Assembly: GCA_021805985.1 (NCBI GenBank)
Contig: JAJZDN010000005.1
Span: 1 to 64,000, forward strand
DNA from: Planctomycetota bacterium
GTDB taxonomy: Bacteria > Planctomycetota > Phycisphaerae > WQYP01
DNA length: 64,000 nucleotides
Direction: 5' to 3'
Part shown: in pieces, positions 55,431 to 64,000 of the stretch
Layout of the letters: each line of letters starts with the position of its first letter
Position numbering within the stretch: the stretch's first letter is position 1
The notes under the pieces: model-generated
Told to the model about the DNA's origin: nothing
The model's database searches: none
What the model saw: only the letters and a program-made list of their open reading frames with translations
Program-made: the position numbers and the translations under genes

Positions 55431-57015
55431 CGCCGGGCCCTCCTCCATAACAACCACATTGTCTGACCCCCTTCTGAAGGCCAGTTATGATAACGGCCCA
55501 TTGGCAGCTCCTGCCACTCCCTTCCACACCGCAGGGGCGGCCGCGGTCGCAATCCCCCAATTCGCAGCCGCTTTCCCGCTTTCGCGGGATGCACTTCTCC
55601 TTCGCCGCCTGGCGGGCCAGATATAGCAGATATACTGTTAGTATGGCTGCCAAGATCGCCTCCGCCACCGCTTCTGGGATGGACTTTGGGAGCGGAACCG
55701 CGATTTTCCCCCACGGATCCACCGCGTTCACCGGGTTGCTTTCAACATATTCATACAAATTCACGCCGCCGACGTAGCCGATCGGATCTCTCTGAATCCA
55801 GCGGCCAAGAGTGGGGCGGTAGGTGCGATTGCGGACGTAATACAATTCCGTTTCGGGGTCATAACGGTAGCCGCAATAAATAATTTCATTCGCACCGTAG
55901 CCGGATTGCACGTCATCGTTGGCAAACCAAATACCATCCGCACCGGGGCCGGTGAAGATCAACGTATTACCGTAGGCGTCCGTGTCGTACGCCTCAACAA
56001 TGCCGCCGGTGGAATTCGTTAAGGCCACCGCTCTGAACAGTAAATCCTGCAGCAGATAATACGCGCCGGCGGCCAACGATTGTGTGCCGAGAATGGTGTA
56101 GGTGGTAAGCTGTATACATTCATCGATGTATGATCCCCAGATGTACTGCTTAATGGAGGTGTCGGTGGAGCCCGTTCCGCCAAAGGGGTCGCGTTCCTCC
56201 ACCGTTTGCCAGCCTTGCCACAGATTGTCGGTGGTTTCGTTGGGGATGTTGCCAGCCAGGCCGCCGTTAGAGATTGTTTTCCGCACCCTGCTATTCATGG
56301 CATCATATAGATATGTTGCGATAACCAAACCATCGCTGACGCGGTTAATCTGGATTGGCCGGTTCAGCGGATCATACGCGTAAATTAGTGTGCCGTCATT
56401 CTTAAGATTGCCGTTGGACGCCCCCGTTGCACCGTCATATACGAAGGTTACAGGGGACAGGCTAGAGGTTACAGACTGCGTGATTTCGTTGAGGTAATTA
56501 TGGTTTCTCTGATCGATCGTCTGGCTGCCGCCGACGGACATAATGCCCGTGGCTCGCCAGTTGCCCAAGCCGTCGAGATTCCAGTTTTCCTGGGTGTTGC
56601 TGCCAGGTAGGGCATTGGCTGCGGTTATGCCGCCACCACCGTTGTTTTGATAGCCCCCGGTGCTGTTCAATATCCCACGCTGATATTGCAACAGTCTGTT
56701 GATGGAATCGGCATTGTTGCCATTGGCGGTATCACGGGCAAGCGTGGTCTGGCCTAAGCCGTTGTACTGGAAGCTTTGGGCGGTGGTGCCGCCGATGCCT
56801 GCTGCCGGTGCGATGGTTGTATTTGTCCTTCGGCTCATAGGATCCCAAGTGTTGGAGAACACCGAACCATTTTCATCGGTGTATGTTACCACATCATTGG
56901 CCAAATCATACCCTCCGCCGAAAGCCCGCTTTTCCGATTCACATTGGGGCAAGAGGCCGTAGCTATTCGAGCCCGAGCAACCGCTTGGCCTCCAGGGCTG
57001 CGGCGCGATAGCCAT
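55420..57015 (-). CDS. Rhs cassette 1: truncated Rhs core with seven-cysteine tip (531 aa)
   Basis: C-terminal part of an Rhs/YD-repeat protein. YD-type repeats lead into the core signature LGRWIQRDPIGYVGGVNLYEY and DPWG. The tip after DPWG (about 95 aa) has a hydrophobic helix and a domain with cysteines spaced C-x8-C-x4-C-x5-C-x8-C-x15-C-x-C. There is no signal peptide or N-terminal shell. The open frame starts inside the previous partner gene, and a TTG after GGAGGG (VVTYTDENG region) is an alternative start. Relative to cassette 2, about 150 residues are deleted after DTANGNNAD. Confidence 0.75.
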   Translation of the reverse strand: MAIAPQPWRPSGCSGSNSYGLLPQCESEKRAFGGGYDLANDVVTYTDENGSVFSNTWDPMSRRTNTTIAPAAGIGGTTAQSFQYNGLGQTTLARDTANGNNADSINRLLQYQRGILNSTGGYQNNGGGGITAANALPGSNTQENWNLDGLGNWRATGIMSVGGSQTIDQRNHNYLNEITQSVTSSLSPVTFVYDGATGASNGNLKNDGTLIYAYDPLNRPIQINRVSDGLVIATYLYDAMNSRVRKTISNGGLAGNIPNETTDNLWQGWQTVEERDPFGGTGSTDTSIKQYIWGSYIDECIQLTTYTILGTQSLAAGAYYLLQDLLFRAVALTNSTGGIVEAYDTDAYGNTLIFTGPGADGIWFANDDVQSGYGANEIIYCGYRYDPETELYYVRNRTYRPTLGRWIQRDPIGYVGGVNLYEYVESNPVNAVDPWGKIAVPLPKSIPEAVAEAILAAILTVYLLYLARQAAKEKCIPRKRESGCELGDCDRGRPCGVEGSGRSCQWAVIITGLQKGVRQCGCYGGGPGDEE

Positions 57016-57490
57016 TTCCGCCCGGCCGCGTCACGGAGATAGATCCGCCCACGAAACTTACATCGCCTTCCAGCCAAATGCTCGCACCGAATTCGGGGAA
57101 ACAGTTCGACGAAGCCATCTCAATATCAAACCTCCCGATTTCCGTCCCCTCAAGGCGTCGGAGATTGACGACGCCCACCTCACGGGAGAATTTTTCGATG
57201 ACCGCTTTGCTTAGGTCGCCGCGCCCTGAGGATATTAACGCCGCACGTTGAGCCTCGTTGAAGACGGCCTCCATGTCTCTAATTGCCGTGAGCATCTCCG
57301 CGGTACTGCTGGCCGTGCACCCCCTGAAAAAGACTTTCTTCGATCGAACAGCACGGCTCATGTTGAGATCGCCCAGCGCCGCCAGCCGCCGCAATCTGCC
57401 CAGGAGATTTCGCCGCGTGTCGCCGTTGCGATAGCGAAATGCGACGATATACGGTATGGCGTCGGGTGTATGGGGCCTAGGATTCCTCAT
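56963..57490 (-). CDS. Putative immunity protein of Rhs cassette 2 (175 aa)
   Basis: Paralogue of the protein at 54906-55430. The start MRNPRPHTPD lies 14 bases inside the end of Rhs cassette 2, with GGAG 6 bases before it, giving the same coupled layout. A longer open frame extends upstream, but that part is a shadow of the Rhs gene. Motifs: YRNGDTRRNLLGRLRRL, EMLTAIRDMEAVF, FGASIWLEGDVSFVGGSI and EAKRLLGLE at the end. Soluble, with no signal. Function inferred only from position and duplication with its Rhs gene. Confidence 0.7.
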   Translation of the reverse strand: MRNPRPHTPDAIPYIVAFRYRNGDTRRNLLGRLRRLAALGDLNMSRAVRSKKVFFRGCTASSTAEMLTAIRDMEAVFNEAQRAALISSGRGDLSKAVIEKFSREVGVVNLRRLEGTEIGRFDIEMASSNCFPEFGASIWLEGDVSFVGGSISVTRPGGNGYRAAALEAKRLLGLE

Positions 57491-59462
57491 GGGCCGCTCC
57501 GGCGTAACATCCACAAATTTCAACGCCTTTGTGCGGCCCTGTGATGATTTTTTTCTTCTGGCAACTCCGCCCGCTGCCCACCGCCCCACAGGGACGCAGC
57601 AGGTCGCAGTCGTCAAATGAGCAAGGCTCATCACGACGATCCTTCGGCGGGCAGTAGGTATCGCCGGGGATCGAATTGAACACCAGAAACAGCCAAATCC
57701 AGTATGGAAGAAAATCAGGCGGAAGTTCATCCGGCGGCCCGACCGGCGCCGGTGCCGGTGCCGGCTTGAGAATTGGCGGAGGGGGCGCAATCGCCGTCGC
57801 TCCCTCGGGATCGGTTCGCACCACCGCCCTTCCACCGACATACTCATACAAATTAATTCCACCGGCGTAGCCGATCGGATCGCGTTGCAGCCAGCGGCCA
57901 AGGGTGGGGCTGTAGCTGCGGTTGCGCACGTAATACAATTCCGTTTCCGGATCGTATCTGTAGCCGCAATAAATAATTTCGTTGGCACCGTAGGAAGATT
58001 GCACATCGTCATCCGTGAACCAGATGCCGTCGGTGCCGGGGCCGATGAAAATGATTGTATTTCCATACGCGTCGCAATCATACGCCTCAACAACCGCGCC
58101 GCTGGAATTGGTGAGTGCCACCGCGCGGTACAGCAAATCCTGCAGCAGGTAATACGCCCCGGCAGGCAGCGATTGCGGCCCAAGCGTCGCCAGTGTCGTC
58201 AGCTGGATGCACTCATCAATGTACGTTCCCCAGACATATTGCCTTATGGGCGTATCGGTGGAACCACTGCCGCCGGCGGGGTTGCGTTCCTCAACACATT
58301 GGTTGCCCAGATACAGGTAATCAGTGGGGACGAGGCCTGAAATTACTACCTTTTGCATCCTGCGGCCAAAGGCGTCATACGCAAACTGCAAAATTGGCGT
58401 GACCAATGGACCGGGGGTGCCCACCTGAATGAGCCGATTTAACGCGTCACAGTGGTAGGAGTAAGTGCCGTCATTGGCCAGATTACCGTTACTTGCCCCG
58501 GCTACACCATCATATTGGAACGTCACCGCCGGGCCTGTTCCCACCGTCCGCTGGATAATTTCATTGAGCTTGTTGTGATTCCTCTGATCGGTTATCGCAC
58601 TGCCCGTGCCTTCGGGTGTGTATACACTGCTGGTCCAGTTACCCAGAGCATCGAGATTATAACTTCGGCTCTGATCCGTATTGGGTAACGCAATGGGCGT
58701 AGTAACGCTGCCACCGCCGGTGGCTAATACGCCACGCTGATAATCCAGGAGCCGATTCATGGAATCGTAGGAATCATACAGACTGCTGCGTTCTTCAGCG
58801 TGCAGGGGACGTTCAAAGAGTTTGTTGGAACTCTTATCATAAGCACTCGTGAAGCCCACCAGGACATTGGTGCCATTGATGAAGCGCTTGCCGATCATGC
58901 GGCCTGCACCGTCATACCCCAGTTGGTCTGTAGCAATACTTCCCCAGGCGGGTGTGGGCAGGCCGGATTGGGTCGCCGATCTGGTCTGGGCATCGTTCAT
59001 ATTGGAACACACCAAGCCATTACCCAGCGTTACTGTAGCTATTCGGTTGGCTCCAAAGTATTGCCAACTGGCGATCACGGCACTCGTCGCCGCCTCAACA
59101 ATCAGTTGGCGACGATAGAGCTTATCGAAGCTATTGTTAATCTGCCTGCTGTTGGGATATGTAAATTGGCTTACCGGCAATGACGTGAACGCATCATTGG
59201 TGACATAGCGTGTGTTGCCACCGTAGGTTTGTACTTCTTCCACAGTTCTTCCGATGGAATCATACACCATTGCTGCATCAGCGTTGCAGCCATTGGCGGT
59301 ATCACGGGCAAAGGTGGTTTGGCTTAAGCCGTTATATTGGAAGCTCTGGGCAGTCGTGCCGCCGATGCCTGATGCGGGAGCAATGGTTGTATTTGTCTTT
59401 CGGCTCATAGGATCCCAAGTGTTAGTAAACTTCGATCCATTGCAATCAGTGAATTGTACCAC
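57477..59462 (-). CDS. Rhs cassette 2: truncated Rhs core with seven-cysteine tip (661 aa)
   Basis: Several YD repeats (VYDSIGRTVEEVQTYGG, YDSYDSMNRLLDYQ) are followed by the core signature LGRWLQRDPIGYAGGINLYEY and a Pro-rich linker. A hydrophobic stretch (FLPYWIWLFLVF) comes next, then the same cysteine-rich tip as cassette 1: C-x9-C-x4-C-x5-C-x8-C-x15-C-x-C. The frame begins at a GTG without a Shine-Dalgarno sequence and lacks a signal and N-terminal domains, so it is an orphan C-terminal cassette. DNA around 59280-59430 is nearly identical to 56700-56850 of cassette 1. Confidence 0.75.
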   Translation of the reverse strand: MVQFTDCNGSKFTNTWDPMSRKTNTTIAPASGIGGTTAQSFQYNGLSQTTFARDTANGCNADAAMVYDSIGRTVEEVQTYGGNTRYVTNDAFTSLPVSQFTYPNSRQINNSFDKLYRRQLIVEAATSAVIASWQYFGANRIATVTLGNGLVCSNMNDAQTRSATQSGLPTPAWGSIATDQLGYDGAGRMIGKRFINGTNVLVGFTSAYDKSSNKLFERPLHAEERSSLYDSYDSMNRLLDYQRGVLATGGGSVTTPIALPNTDQSRSYNLDALGNWTSSVYTPEGTGSAITDQRNHNKLNEIIQRTVGTGPAVTFQYDGVAGASNGNLANDGTYSYHCDALNRLIQVGTPGPLVTPILQFAYDAFGRRMQKVVISGLVPTDYLYLGNQCVEERNPAGGSGSTDTPIRQYVWGTYIDECIQLTTLATLGPQSLPAGAYYLLQDLLYRAVALTNSSGAVVEAYDCDAYGNTIIFIGPGTDGIWFTDDDVQSSYGANEIIYCGYRYDPETELYYVRNRSYSPTLGRWLQRDPIGYAGGINLYEYVGGRAVVRTDPEGATAIAPPPPILKPAPAPAPVGPPDELPPDFLPYWIWLFLVFNSIPGDTYCPPKDRRDEPCSFDDCDLLRPCGAVGSGRSCQKKKIITGPHKGVEICGCYAGAAHEES

Positions 59463-59547
59463 ATTGATTGCGGTGATGTAAGTAAACCGTTCTGGCGTAA
59501 ATGCTGGCGGGTTTCCAGCGTTTTTAGAATTTTGAAACTTCCAATAA

Positions 59548-59650
59548 TTTATTCATTACTCATTATTCACTGAGCGAAGCGTCGTCGTTCGTTAATCCGT
59601 GTCCATCGGTGTAATCTGTGGTTCCTCCGCCTCTGTGGCCTTGGCGAATG
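59548..59650. repeat. Dispersed-type intergenic repeat at the Rhs island border
   Basis: A tract with TCATTACTCATTATTCAC followed by TCCGTGTCCATCGGTGTAAT and CCTCTGTGG, which I associate with repeats scattered through intergenic DNA of Planctomycetota and Verrucomicrobiota. It forms the 3' end of the deacetylase gene, adding a non-family tail that includes GGGTTDYTDGHG. Copy number elsewhere cannot be seen here. Confidence 0.45.
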
Positions 59651-60375
59651 GACAAAAATGAGGTTAATTGGATTCTCAAGTCTCCGATGACTCGGCGGAC
59701 CAGTGGGTCACAGAGCGTCTGAACTTCCAGGATCCGAGGCTCGCGATAATTTGAATCTAATTGATCATCAAGCCCAGGATGGCAGCTTAATTCGGTAATT
59801 CCAGGTTCGAGGTTGTTTAACAGCGTGATGAGATTCGCGATGGAAACATTTTCCGGCCTGGGACAGAGATGTTCATCCTGTCCGAAAAAAGCGCCCCAAA
59901 AGCGAACCTGGGCACTTGTGCCCCGCAGCACAATTCCCATTTGCGCAGCCAATTCCATCATGGCAGTTTTTATAAATGGCCGCTGATGCGTATGCTGATG
60001 AGAATCCAGATGCGTGGGATTACGCTGTGTTAAATCTCTAAACGTCTCAAGCTGATAAGCAATTTCATCACGCACGGCGGAGGGCGTATCCAGCGGCACC
60101 ACAAATCGCGTCTGCACCCATTGATGATCACGCAGATCCCATTCGCCCAGATCAACATGTAGCCCCAGGCTCAGCGTGGGATCCTCAAGGGCGTATTGTA
60201 TCGCGTGGTGTGCTGCGGGGGCATGCACCATCAGACTGGCGCTGGTCAAAACACCGTGCTGACGACATTGAATAATGCCACGGTTGGTTTCAGTGCTTAA
60301 GCCGAAATCATCCGCATTAATAATTAACTGCTTTTGTTTTTCCTGAGGCCTTACAGTGCCAGTAGAATTCAGCAT
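59563..60375 (-). CDS. ChbG/YdjC-family carbohydrate deacetylase (270 aa)
   Basis: Predicted metal-dependent deacetylase of N-acetylated sugars or chito-oligosaccharides. LIINADDFGLSTETNRGI gives the catalytic/metal aspartates, LGLHVDLGEW and HLDSHQHTH the histidine ligands, and ITELSCHPG the late motif. The start MLNSTGT overlaps the upstream gene by 7 bases; a longer frame has no support. About the last 27 residues (from QGHRGGGTTDYTDGHG) come from an intergenic repeat and are not part of the family. Last gene of the glycan operon. Confidence 0.87.
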   Translation of the reverse strand: MLNSTGTVRPQEKQKQLIINADDFGLSTETNRGIIQCRQHGVLTSASLMVHAPAAHHAIQYALEDPTLSLGLHVDLGEWDLRDHQWVQTRFVVPLDTPSAVRDEIAYQLETFRDLTQRNPTHLDSHQHTHQRPFIKTAMMELAAQMGIVLRGTSAQVRFWGAFFGQDEHLCPRPENVSIANLITLLNNLEPGITELSCHPGLDDQLDSNYREPRILEVQTLCDPLVRRVIGDLRIQLTSFLSIRQGHRGGGTTDYTDGHGLTNDDASLSE

Positions 60376-61538
60376 CCAATTTGATCCAAGACATTCTTCA
60401 AAACTATTTCCGCAGAAAAGTACTGCTGGGCAATTTCCCGTGCGGCCCGGCAATGACCGGGATAATCGGCATTAATTGCATCAGCGGCCGTAAGGATATC
60501 ATCCATGGTCTGAAAAGAAAACAGTCCGCGTCCGGTAGGTAAATGATTACTGAAACCGGTTTCCTGATTAATCACCGGCCGCCCCGCCGCCAGATAACAG
60601 GCGCTACGATCACTGAACCAGCCGCTTCGAAGGCGGATGTTCTGATCTTTGGCCACGGTAAATTCTCCGCGGGATTGCCGGATGTAATTTCGATAGCGTT
60701 CCATATCCCGTGAAACCGTCACGGGGTCGGCAACGCGCCATTGATTTGCTTCCAGAAGGGTTCGCGTTGGGGCATCGGCACCGGTTGCCAGTTCAAATGG
60801 CGCGGAGCAGCGCTTCGGCAAATCAATAAATTTGAGGAATTCACGATCCTTGGACCAGTGATATGTTTCGCCGTTAAATACGATATCCTTTCCCTTGTTT
60901 TTCCAGGTTGCGATCGTATTGTACGCCGCGCCGGCAATCACCGGCAGCGGCTCCCATAAATCCAGGAGCACTGGCTGGCGCGTGGGCCGCCAGTGGTAGC
61001 GCCCTGCGGGAAGTTTGCAATCCGGATGGCCTAGATTTTCACCATAGGTAAAGTGATGCGTATACTGATCCAGCGTGGCCAGCGTTCTGGGATCATTCTG
61101 GGAAATGCGAATTTGCGATTCGACTGGATCAGTCTCCAGATAGACGCGTACAGGACAACGCAGATGTTCTTCCCGCAGTTCCTGCGCTCCGGTAACGTTG
61201 ATCATCACATCCGCAGTTCGGTATAGTTCTGTGATTTGTGAGTCGGTCATGCCATAGCATTTCCCGCCTTCATAATTCCCGCGAAATACCCAGCGGTCCA
61301 CCAGACCGTGCTGGCTTAGAATGGGAGCCACCGCATTAATATTTGCTGAAGCGTCAGGCGAGCAATCGCCTAAATCAGGGTCGTATACCCACCGTGCGGA
61401 ATCTTCCACATAATAGGGGTCATACCCCAGCTTCCGCAGGCCCAGCATAAAGTGCAGAAATTGATAGCTTACCCCGGCCAGCGGATACCAGAACAGGATT
61501 CCGAAAACAATTATTTTAGGTTGGGTTGTTTTGCCCAC
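60369..61538 (-). CDS. Glycosyltransferase-like protein (389 aa)
   Basis: Resembles GT-B glycosyltransferases: an N-terminal strand and loop ([19 protein letters not shown]), [13 protein letters not shown], a central [11 protein letters not shown], and the C-terminal region [26 protein letters not shown], typical of sugar-nucleotide binding domains. The start is a GTG placed 6 bases after AAGGAGG; the upstream open frame lies inside the acyltransferase gene. It overlaps that gene by 23 bases and the deacetylase by 7, so it is translated with them. Donor and acceptor unknown. Confidence 0.78.
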   Translation of the reverse strand: MGKTTQPKIIVFGILFWYPLAGVSYQFLHFMLGLRKLGYDPYYVEDSARWVYDPDLGDCSPDASANINAVAPILSQHGLVDRWVFRGNYEGGKCYGMTDSQITELYRTADVMINVTGAQELREEHLRCPVRVYLETDPVESQIRISQNDPRTLATLDQYTHHFTYGENLGHPDCKLPAGRYHWRPTRQPVLLDLWEPLPVIAGAAYNTIATWKNKGKDIVFNGETYHWSKDREFLKFIDLPKRCSAPFELATGADAPTRTLLEANQWRVADPVTVSRDMERYRNYIRQSRGEFTVAKDQNIRLRSGWFSDRSACYLAAGRPVINQETGFSNHLPTGRGLFSFQTMDDILTAADAINADYPGHCRAAREIAQQYFSAEIVLKNVLDQIGC

Positions 61539-62124
61539 GGTCGTCCTCCTTTTCCTGCAGGAAGCGAATGATTCGCGCCGGGTTGCCGGCGGCAATACAA
61601 TACGGAGGTATATCGCAGTCCACGACAGATCGCGCGCCAATGATGCTGCCGTCACCGATCCGCACGCCCGGTAATATGCAGCAATCAAAACCAATCCATA
61701 CGTTATTGCCAATGACTATCGGGCGCGGTTTTATGGCGGCCGGTAGTCGGCGGTCGCGCCCGGCGGCAAGGGCCTCCAGCATGCGCCGGCGCGATGGAAT
61801 ATCTTCCGGGGCACGGAAATTGTCCATCATGACCACATTCCAGGACACCAGACAGTGTGTGCCGATGGTCACGCTCTGATCACAGATCAGCCATAAGCCA
61901 TTAAGCAGGCTGTACGCGCCCACATCCAGTACCGCGTCGGGACCCATGTCAAACATGCAGCCCATATAAATCGAGCTGTTTTCTCCCAGCATGAGCGCCT
62001 GATCGCGCCTGCTGCGGAATAGTTGAAAACTCCAGGACGTTTCTACATAGGCACCGTCGCCCACTGCGGCATTGTCTGGAAGGTATCCGTTATGCCAGTC
62101 GCCTGGTATCGCGCGGCGCATCAT
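61516..62124 (-). CDS. Hexapeptide-repeat acyltransferase 1 (202 aa)
   Basis: Left-handed beta-helix acetyltransferase (WbbJ/maa-like). Hexapeptide turns are seen in [33 protein letters not shown] and [11 protein letters not shown]; the family end [19 protein letters not shown] and [25 protein letters not shown] is intact. The start is the ATG in a 4-base overlap with the previous gene's stop, with GGAGG close before it. A second acetyltransferase precedes it. Likely O-acetylates a surface glycan. Confidence 0.85.
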   Translation of the reverse strand: MMRRAIPGDWHNGYLPDNAAVGDGAYVETSWSFQLFRSRRDQALMLGENSSIYMGCMFDMGPDAVLDVGAYSLLNGLWLICDQSVTIGTHCLVSWNVVMMDNFRAPEDIPSRRRMLEALAAGRDRRLPAAIKPRPIVIGNNVWIGFDCCILPGVRIGDGSIIGARSVVDCDIPPYCIAAGNPARIIRFLQEKEDDRGQNNPT

Positions 62125-62690
62125 AAAGCCTCCACCGGGCGGGCCGGATTGCCCGCCACCCGTGTGCCCGCCGCAACATGGCGCGTTACCACGCTGCCCG
62201 GCCCGATCCACGCCCCCCGGCCGATATGCACACCCTTAAAAATTGTGGCGTTAGGCCCAATCCACACATCATCCTCAATGACTACCGCCGCCGTCAGCAC
62301 GTTCGGCCGTGGCCCACGGGCAGCCGGCGAGCAGGCCACAGCATCCAGAATTCTTTCTGCGGGGGCAATGGGATGAAAATCACTGTCCGCGATAACCGCA
62401 TTCCATCCAATAAGGACGTAACTGCCAATGGCTATGGATAATTCACACATCAGCACAGCGCCGGTGAAACAGCAGAAACTGCCGATGCTGATCCGGCCCG
62501 CCGGCCCCACAGAAAATTGCACCCCATCCATGGTCGCGTGAGCACCGATCGCCAGCGCATCGGATAGCTGCCCGCGAAATCGGCGAAACGCCGCTTTACC
62601 GATGATGCTGGTATTTTCACCGACGTGAACTCCCCCCGGCAATGTTCCGCCGTCCCACGGGCTCATCCAATCAGTCGATGGCGTGCTCAT
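62121..62690 (-). CDS. Hexapeptide-repeat acyltransferase 2 (189 aa)
   Basis: Second beta-helix acyltransferase with [48 protein letters not shown] (catalytic histidine region), and [42 protein letters not shown] at the C-terminus. It overlaps its neighbours by 4 bases on each side. Similar to its neighbour in fold but with different N-terminus, so the two probably modify different positions or sugars. Confidence 0.85.
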   Translation of the reverse strand: MSTPSTDWMSPWDGGTLPGGVHVGENTSIIGKAAFRRFRGQLSDALAIGAHATMDGVQFSVGPAGRISIGSFCCFTGAVLMCELSIAIGSYVLIGWNAVIADSDFHPIAPAERILDAVACSPAARGPRPNVLTAAVVIEDDVWIGPNATIFKGVHIGRGAWIGPGSVVTRHVAAGTRVAGNPARPVEAL

Positions 62691-64000
62691 GGTACCTCCG
62701 CCGCTTGCATCTCCGGGTGAAACTGCAAATTATACAAATGCCGGTATAGACCATCCTGTTGCAGCAATTGATCGTGCGTTCCAGTTTCAATTAAGGCTCC
62801 GCCCTGCAGAACGATAATCTGATCCACATACCGCACGGTATGCAGGTGATGCGCGATAATAATGGTGGTGCGGCCCGCCATAAGCCGCCGCAGTGCCGAT
62901 AAAACATCTGCTTCGGTTTGGGCATCCAGGCCGGTGGTGGGTTCATCCAGCACAACAATACGCGCATCTTTCAGAAATGCCCGCGCCAGCGACAACCGTT
63001 GCCGTTGCCCACCGGAAAGCATCACACCGCGCTCTCCGATGACCGTATCAAAACCCGCCGGCAACGCCTGAATAAAATCCCACGCGCCGGCAGCGCGGGC
63101 GGCGGCATGGACATCTTCGAGTGTGGCTTCCGGTCGGGAATAGGCGATATTTTCATGAATGCTGACATCAAAAAGCACAGGCTCCTGCGGCACAATGGCA
63201 ATTTGCCGTCGCAGAGACGCCAGCGTAATATCACGCAGGTCGCAGCCATCCAGCAAGATCCGCCCGTGAACCGGATCATAAAAACGTAAAATCAGCGCCG
63301 CCAGCGTCGTTTTGCCCGCACCGGACGGCCCTACCACCGCCACCGAAGTACCAGCCGGAATTGTCAGGTCAATACTGCGTAGCACCTTTTGGTCCGGTTG
63401 GTATCCGAAGGTGACATGCTCAAATTCGATTTTACCGAGCACCGGCGTTTTTATCGCCTTGGCATGCGGAGAATCGCTGATCAGCGGTTTTTTATCCAAA
63501 ATTTCAAAAACCCGATGCGCCCCGGCCACCGATCCTTGAATTGACGATGCGGTATAAGAAAGTGTTTCCAGCGGCTTAAACAACAGGGCGGTGTAGCCGA
63601 CCATCAGAACGATATCGCCAGGGGACAACTGCCCGGCGAGCACCCGGCGAGCCGTCATCCAAATGATCGCAGCGGTTCCGCACGCGAACAAAACTGCTAC
63701 GCCGCTTTGACTGGCGGTTTGCAAAAGTGTCAGGCGTAAATTGGCCTTCAGGCTTTCATTGGCCTGCTTGGCAAAGCGCGTTGACTCAAGAGCCTCGCGG
63801 CCAAAAGCTTGCACCGCGCGAATACCGCCCAGGGTTTGCTCCACGCGCGTGCTGACCCGGCTTTCGTACTCATGCACACGCGTAGATAGCTCGGTCGTGG
63901 GCTTTTCCAGCCCCCGCACCAGCACCAGCAGCACGCAGCCGATGATAAGAGCCACCACCGCAATCTCCCAATCCTGTCCCACCATCACGACGGCAATACC
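62687..64000 (-). CDS. ABC exporter, MsbA-like, 5' end beyond the window
   Basis: Half-transporter with fused membrane and ATPase parts; only the last about 438 residues are present and the frame runs off the right edge. The membrane part ends near residue 175 of the visible portion. The ATPase shows Walker A VGPSGAGKTTLAAL, Q-loop IVPQEPVLFD, signature MLSGGQRQRLSLARA, Walker B ARIVVLDEPTTGLD and the H-loop IIAHHL. It begins the run of overlapping glycan genes and probably exports a lipid-linked glycan or lipid. Confidence 0.9.
   Translation of the reverse strand, partial: GIAVVMVGQDWEIAVVALIIGCVLLVLVRGLEKPTTELSTRVHEYESRVSTRVEQTLGGIRAVQAFGREALESTRFAKQANESLKANLRLTLLQTASQSGVAVLFACGTAAIIWMTARRVLAGQLSPGDIVLMVGYTALLFKPLETLSYTASSIQGSVAGAHRVFEILDKKPLISDSPHAKAIKTPVLGKIEFEHVTFGYQPDQKVLRSIDLTIPAGTSVAVVGPSGAGKTTLAALILRFYDPVHGRILLDGCDLRDITLASLRRQIAIVPQEPVLFDVSIHENIAYSRPEATLEDVHAAARAAGAWDFIQALPAGFDTVIGERGVMLSGGQRQRLSLARAFLKDARIVVLDEPTTGLDAQTEADVLSALRRLMAGRTTIIIAHHLHTVRYVDQIIVLQGGALIETGTHDQLLQQDGLYRHLYNLQFHPEMQAAEVP

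Noticed and set aside
57491-58183. Upstream half of a 406-codon frame on the minus strand
   Set aside because: It is another reading frame of Rhs cassette 2; only the part from the ATG at 57490 is a real gene.
1-64000. tRNA or rRNA genes and CRISPR arrays
   Set aside because: I looked in the gaps for conserved tRNA arms and for regularly spaced repeats and found none; a covariance-model scan would be needed to be sure.
1-64000. Insertion sequences or phage genes
   Set aside because: No transposase, integrase or phage structural protein motif was seen, and the duplications lack terminal inverted repeats or target-site duplications that I could identify.

Overview
The window looks like chromosomal DNA of a Planctomycetota-type bacterium, most plausibly of the Phycisphaerae. 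The clues are prepilin-like proteins with an H-X9-DG type C-terminus, PEP-CTERM surface proteins, many secreted plant-polysaccharide hydrolases, Rhs cassettes and moderate GC. This is inferred from gene content only; no rRNA or tRNA gene was found to test it.

Layout. Positions 1-10.8 kb (minus strand) hold a duplicated surface/carbohydrate module: promoter, prepilin-like protein, PEP-CTERM protein, rho-independent terminator and GH78 rhamnosidases. A second copy has decayed to a PEP-CTERM gene plus remnants of the prepilin and rhamnosidase genes. From 10.8 to 15.7 kb come pheT, an isolated nuoC, an amidohydrolase and a secreted protein of unknown function. At 15.8-16.7 kb is an antitoxin-like/ADP-ribosyltransferase-like pair with a palindromic operator. 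From 16.8 to 22.6 kb is a three-gene RND efflux operon, then a MNT nucleotidyltransferase with a truncated HEPN partner, mutM, a receiver protein and icd. From 26.0 to 34.4 kb is a Cus-type metal efflux operon (cusB-cusA-cusC) divergent from an ECF sigma factor and a Met/Cys-rich membrane anti-sigma candidate. From 34.4 to 38.3 kb are a DUF71 ATPase, thiL, tsaE and leuC.

From 38.3 to 50.1 kb there is a second prepilin-like gene with a beta-helix-like insert, a membrane protein, a GH127 enzyme, an orphan ImuA, a DegT-family aminotransferase, GH53 and GH35. recA and clpB follow. From 54.9 to 59.5 kb lies a tandem pair of N-terminally truncated Rhs cassettes. Each ends in the same seven-cysteine tip and each overlaps a small paralogous partner gene. 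From 59.6 kb to the right edge is a tightly overlapping glycan operon: ABC transporter, two hexapeptide acyltransferases, a glycosyltransferase-like protein and a ChbG/YdjC deacetylase.

How the genes fit together. The two GH78, GH127, GH53 and GH35 enzymes would jointly debranch rhamnogalacturonan-I and its arabinan and galactan side chains. The prepilin and PEP-CTERM proteins probably belong to the cell surface used in that lifestyle. The ECF/anti-sigma pair is well placed to control the metal efflux operon. The best candidates for something undescribed are the Rhs seven-cysteine tip with its coupled partner family, the ART-like toxin-antitoxin pair, and the duplicated promoter-prepilin-PEP-CTERM-terminator module.
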